Source: Chloromonas sp. AAM2
Lineage: Eukaryota > Chlorophyta > Chlorophyceae > Chlamydomonadales > Chlamydomonadaceae
DNA: 37,976 nucleotides
Direction: 5' to 3'
Assembly (NCBI GenBank): GCA_004335635.1
Contig: QAXH01001176.1
Coordinates: 1,302 to 39,277, forward strand
Below the pieces are notes generated by a model. It ran no database searches. It was given only the letters and a program-made list of their open reading frames with translations, and was not told where the DNA came from. Both the position numbers and the translations under genes were made by a program. Shown here piece by piece: positions 33,403-37,976 of the stretch (positions within the stretch are counted from its first letter, which is position 1; the number at the start of each line of letters is the position of its first letter).

Positions 33403-36400
33403 ATGGGCAATTGTCTCAGCGGGCGTAAGGAGCAACCCAGACGGAAATACTCAGGCAACCAAATTGTGCCCGAGGATGCTGTTCCAGCTCTGCAGAAGAA
33501 TTCCCAGTTCCACAATGTGAAGTCCAATCAGGTGGTGCCTGACAGCAGGCCGGCACCTGCCTCTAAACAGCCATCAAACTCACCAGCAGCAACCAACAGC
33601 ATCAGCAGGCCTACCTGGCGTGAAGCTGACTTGAGCCAATGGCCTGCCCTGCACCAGCTGCAGCTAGCTTGCTTAAGCATCAGCCCATCCAATGCACAGC
33701 AACAGGCTAAAAAGCTCCAAACACATGCAGCCACATGCCTCGAGACACTCATGCAGTCCCCTACCGCACCCGCACCCGCTACTATCGCTGCCATCACAGG
33801 TGCATGCCAAGACTGCATGGATCGTCTCCTAGAACCGCTCATCGTGTGCATGGAACGCCTCCTAGCCGATTCATGGGACACTCTCACAACTCAGGACTTG
33901 TTGAAGGCGCTCAGCAAAGCAGCCCAGACATCTTACGCTACACAACCAGAAGCGCTGCAATGGCTAGGCGGAGCTCTATCGCCCCTGGCCCAGCTGCTTC
34001 GCTGGGGCTTCTTCGCCTGCCACACCAGCACCAGCAAGCCCAGCCACACCAGCACAGCTGCTCAGCCGGCGACAGTGGCCTGCGTGGAGGCTGGTGTTGG
34101 TGTCGCCTCTTTGGATAGCCTAGTCTCAATGCTGGGAGTGGTGCTGTTCAGAAGGGTGGTGCTGGATCAGCAGGTGAGGCGCATGTTATCGAGGGGTGGC
34201 CAATCATTGAATGGCCGGTGATGGCTAGAGGAGTGTAGACATGAAGGAGCGCAAACGGACATGAAAGAGCGTAAAGCAAAGAATATGAAGGTGCGTGAAA
34301 GTCCTTTTTTTTGCCAAAATAGACACATACTGTGCATAGGCTTACACGACAGGATGGGTTTGATGCCTAGTTGTGGCATGTATTTGTTGATGTCAATGCA
34401 TAGACTTAACATGATAGGTGTGCTGCCTGACCGTTGCATGGAGCGGTGATGTCGATGCTGTACCTTTGCCTAACCGAATCCCTTTTCTTGCTCCACAGTC
34501 TGTGCTGGACGCTCGGGCCAAGGCCGTGTCATCCCTGGCCGGCGCATTTGGCTGGTGCGGCTCCCAGCTGGCTGCCTGCTGCTCCGCGCCCCAGCGCGCC
34601 ATGCTGCTGGCCGTGCACATCCCCGCCGCCCTGTGCCTCGGCGAGCAACGAGTCAAGCTCACAGTCAGGCGTGGAAAGGCATTCTGGGATGCGTTACGAG
34701 ACGTGCAGCGACAGCAGCTGCGGTTGCCGGGTGTGACGGGCGGGAGTGCGGCCGCGAGCGGCCGGAGCAGCGGGAGCGGGGATGGGCGCAGTAGTGGTGG
34801 TGCAGGCCCTGGGCAGCCATGCAAGCTCTTCCCATCGTTTATGGATGAATTGGCTGGCGGGCTTAGCAGCAGCGGGGCAGGTGGCGATGCGGGTGTGGTG
34901 GTGGAGGCAGGTGAGGGCCACGGGCCACGCAAGGAATTCTTTATGCTGGCGGGCGCGAGTGCGGCAGGCAGGCCACCACTGAGCGCTTCCAAGGCCAGTG
35001 GAGCGCGCAGCACCTCTGCAGAGGGTGAGCCCGAAGAACCGCCGCTGCTCAGCTTCAACCGTACTGCGGGCGCATACTGGTTCAGCACCAGGTTGAAAAA
35101 GGTGGGCATGAGCACAGCAACTGTAGAGTGCAGGTAGCGGGCAGGCCTTCTTTAATCGGAAGGTAAGAGCAGATGCGCCAGCTAGGGGGCCTCTTTAATC
35201 GGAAGGTAAGCATGCAGATGGCATATTGTATGCCTGACTACCTAACGCCTGCCTCTACCTCTGTTCTATGTCATACATGTTTCACAAGCATAAAGGGTAC
35301 CCTTACAGCACTCATTTCTGAAGTGCAAAACCGTTTTTTTAAGCGATTTGATTCTTCTCCCTCATGCCCCCGAATTCCGTGCAAGACATTGATTCACTCC
35401 TCGACTGTCCTCTTGCAGGACGATCATCTAGTCTCAGGCTATGAGTTCCTGGGTTGGCTGGTGGGCCAGTCCGTCCTCAACCGCGCGTCCCTGGGCGTGC
35501 CCCTGGCGCCGCTCCTGCTCACGCTGCTGCTCAGGGGGCGAGACTACAGGCCCACACTGCAGGACCTCAAAGCTTTTGATCCAGCGGCAGCGGCAAGCAT
35601 ACAGAAGGCAGCCTCACTAGCACCTGCTCAGGTGTGTGAAACCTGGAGCACATTCTGACTGGATCAGTAACCGTTGCACGTACGTGTGATCTACAGTTGC
35701 ATTTCATCCTTGTAGCGGATTTGCTACAACCGTTGGGATTATCGATCGGTGCGGTCCAGCACCCAGTTCCGGTAACCTTGGTTGCAATTGTGTGTTGCCT
35801 CTGCAGTTCCGTGGTATGCTTGAGCTTGAGTCGTTGCCCTCTGACATGACGGCTGAGCAGTACACTGCACATGCAGTGCACGAGTTGCTGGTCGAGCAGG
35901 TGAGTGGCACACTGGTCACCGCACTGCCCAAGCACTAAGGGGGAAGCCAAAGCCTGGCAGGCAACAGTATGTACTGCCAAAGGACAAGTAAATCTTTGTT
36001 TCAACAAAGGCTGCGGCTGTACCAGTCCTGTGAACATTGCCGGTACACAGATGTTGTTTGTGCTGCTTGCTTGTTCGTCTTTTGAGCTGTTGCAATCCGG
36101 GCATGAATGTGATCAGGTGCACCTTTTTCTGGGCAATCACGAGTCGAGCTATCACAAGTCGGGCACACAGCCACAGGGTGATCTGACATTGCATGGTTTG
36201 CTCCTGCAGGTTTCGTGGCAATCGCAGGCCATGTCGGCTGGCCTGCGCGAAGTGTTGGACCCCGCAGCATGCGATTTGTGGTGCGTGGGACCGGCTGAGC
36301 TGGCGGCAGCCGTGGTGGGAGAAGGCGAAGATGGAACCGCTTCGGGTGCTCTGGTAAGTGACACCGCACAGCAAACTACAAAAGCTTCGCTCCTGCATCC

Positions 36401-37292
36401 GTATGTCCGTGTGCAGCCGGGTTTACTAATGGTTGACAAATGTGGCGCGCAAGGTGCCTGGCTTGCTGGTTGCACAGCACTGTGTTTTGCGCACAGTCGC
36501 ACATCCTCAACCTGGTCGCAAAATGTCCTCGCAGGATCTTCGGCACATTTTTCGCGTCGTGATGGACGACGAATTGTCCCCTGGGGGCGACGGTCACGTT
36601 GTGGGCAGCCTTCTGTGGGAAATAATCGCGTCCTGGCCGCGCGACAAGCAGCTGCAGCTTGTTGAGTTCGTCACGGGCACTCGGAGGCTGCCGCTGGCGG
36701 GCAGCGAGATCTGGAAGGTCGAGTGCCCGTTTGTGGCGATCAGTGCCGCGCAGAAGGCGGCCATGCTGCAAACTCTGCCTCAGGCTCACACGTGCGATAA
36801 CCTGCTGGAGCTGCCTAACTACTGGGTTGCGCTGCTCACGGTGAGCTGAAACGTTCAAGCTGGTTATTTGCTGCCTGTCAAATTCATGCCAGCGCGATGC
36901 CAGCCGGGCCCTGGGCGTACATCATGACCGACCGAATGCTTTACAACTATTGACTTCACATCATAACCTCCTGGCAAGCTTGCAGACTGCTTGCAATGTG
37001 TGAGCGGATTACGCAAAGCTGTTTGACCCGCAGGTGTAGCACAACACAATCGCGTTCACATGGCAGTTGCTGGTGATGGGCACCACTGCATCATTCATCA
37101 GCTGAGCCTTCTCTTCGTGTGTGTGTGTGTGTGTGTGTGTGTGCGCAGGCACGCAAGCAGGTATCTCAAGACGCAGGCCTGCCTGAGCAGGAGTTGGCCG
37201 TCTTGCGGGACGAATGCAGAGCGATTATGGAGGACCGCTTGACCCTTGCTCTCACAGGCTGTGCGGGCTATGGGTTGGATGAGCGCGGATAA
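33403..37292 (+). CDS. HECT-type E3 ubiquitin ligase with MGNC N terminus
   Basis: Exons: 33403-34173, 34499-35101, a microexon 35182-35205 (alternative copy 35145-35162), 35419-35631, 35807-35899, 36210-36353, 36535-36840 and 37149-37292 (about 765 aa). The C-terminal half is a HECT domain: GHGPRKEFFML (N lobe), YEFLGWLVGQSVLN, PTLQDLKAFDP, LLWEIIASW, LVEFVTGTRRLP and the catalytic Cys703 in PQAHTCDNLLELPNY, then a tail resembling the family end (LALTGCAGYGLD). The Cys accepts ubiquitin from an E2 and passes it to a substrate. About 62 residues follow the Cys, more than the usual ~30. The N-lobe holds a Gly/Ser-rich insert. The ATG is fixed by an in-frame TAG two codons upstream. MGNCLSG fits N-myristoylation (Gly2, Ser6) with S-acylation at Cys4, so membrane anchoring is likely. 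The substrate-recognition region (2-300) matches no domain I recognise. Confidence 0.88.
35144..35210 (+). repeat. Tandemly duplicated HECT microexon with its donor
   Basis: GGCCTTCTTTAATCGGAAGG with TAAG following (from 35144) recurs at 35188-35210 lacking one T. Each copy encodes FNRK and ends in a GTAAG donor. Copy 1 after CAG gives AFFNRK (18 nt); copy 2 after CCAG gives LGGLFNRK (24 nt). Both fit phase 0 with the flanking exons. Confidence 0.85.
37117..37142. repeat. (GT)n microsatellite at the last HECT acceptor
   Basis: About twelve GT units end six bases before the acceptor GCGCAG of the last HECT exon, taking the place of a polypyrimidine tract. Confidence 0.95.
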
Positions 37293-37328
37293 GTCTTCTG
37301 ACAAGCAGTTCAGTTTCGGTTTTAGACC

Positions 37329-37333
37329 TGTAA
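37329..37333 (+). terminator. Candidate poly(A) signal TGTAA of the HECT gene
   Basis: TGTAA lies 37 nt after the TAA stop at 37290-37292. Further TGTAA motifs occur at about 37580, 37723 and 37934, so a longer 3' UTR is equally possible. Confidence 0.4.
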
Positions 37334-37976
37334 GAGCGTTTACAGCTGCTGTGAGAGTGAAAAGATGGGGTTTTGTTGTCTGTTTAAAAACGTGCAAGAA
37401 GGCAGGCACGATACTGGTGGTTGTGTCAATCAGTGTCTAGTCTTTGGCCTTGACTTTTGCGGCCCCGTTTGGGTTGGCCTGCCTTGCCTGCTTTGTTCCT
37501 TGCTTTCGTTTTGCTTTCTTGCTCAGGGTAGGCCAGGGCGGTGCCCATCCCGTTCCGTGTCCTCTGACGGCTTCCCTGGTGTAAATACACATATATATAT
37601 ATATATATATAGTGTCCACAGCACTTGCACTAGTGAGACTGGTGAGAGTGTGGAAAGATATCCGAAGGAAAAAAAAGTGTGGATCATGAGTTTGTATTAC
37701 ACAAATCGAACGTAAAAAGTCATGTAAAAGAAAGGATCTGTCAATCACTAGTTTTTTTTTCTTCATGATGTTTGTGAATGTTGTTGTTATTTGTATGAGG
37801 GCGTACACTGAGACACAAAGTGGCGTGGTCACGGTATTGGTAGTGAAAGTGAGAGAGTAGCAATTGTGATAGAGTATGAAAAGATTTCTCACGGGTGCTT
37901 GAGTTCATGATTTGCACGGACATAAACATACAGTGTAATGTAACGCCCTCCTACCCTCTACAACAGAGCGGTTGAC
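37334..37976. other. 3' flank of the HECT gene, no gene recognised
   Basis: No coding pattern is supported on either strand. The stretch holds an (AT)n run and several TGTAA motifs and is more AT-rich than the gene bodies, consistent with 3' UTR and intergenic DNA. Confidence 0.4.
37591..37611. repeat. (AT)n microsatellite
   Basis: About ten uninterrupted AT units lie in the 3' flank of the HECT gene. Confidence 0.97.

Overview
The window is nuclear DNA from a eukaryotic alga, most likely a chlorophyte green alga. Its genes are dense with short exons whose junctions keep the reading frame (GT-AG introns, often GTGAGT or GTGCGT donors). One cyclophilin carries a two-step transit sequence for the thylakoid lumen, which implies a plastid. 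TGTAA, the usual green-algal polyadenylation signal, lies downstream of several stops. I assembled six gene models by hand from conserved family motifs, splice consensus and reading phase. No rRNA, tRNA or CRISPR array was seen.

Layout. (1) 1500-2680 (+): a small hemerythrin/HHE-domain protein, 4 exons. (2) 2681-5158: repeat-rich intergenic DNA with a 234-bp inverted-repeat element. (3) 5159-9306 (-): a divergent, membrane-anchored cyclophilin-like protein, 6 exons. It stands head-to-head with (4) 9521-12520 (+): a canonical thylakoid-lumen cyclophilin (CYP20-2 type), 8 exons. (5) 14134-28230 (-): a complete 31-exon xanthine dehydrogenase of about 1434 aa, with both 2Fe-2S domains, the FAD domain and the Moco domain. 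It diverges from (6) 28544-32290 (+): a tepsin/MTV1-like ENTH-VHS adaptor accessory protein, 7 exons. (7) 33403-37292 (+): a HECT-type E3 ubiquitin ligase, 8 exons, with an MGNC lipidation-type N terminus.

The neighbours do not form one pathway: purine catabolism, protein folding, vesicle traffic and ubiquitination sit side by side as is usual in algal nuclear genomes. The two head-to-head pairs (9307-9520 and 28231-28543) may share promoters.

The most unusual structures involve repeats and splicing. A 25-bp minisatellite reiterates the 5' splice site of XDH exon 21. A near-identical 506-bp segmental duplication carries one cyclophilin exon to 228-733. A HECT microexon is present in two tandem copies. 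XDH has a roughly 90-residue Asn-Gly-rich insertion. I found no evidence of a wholly new multi-gene system.
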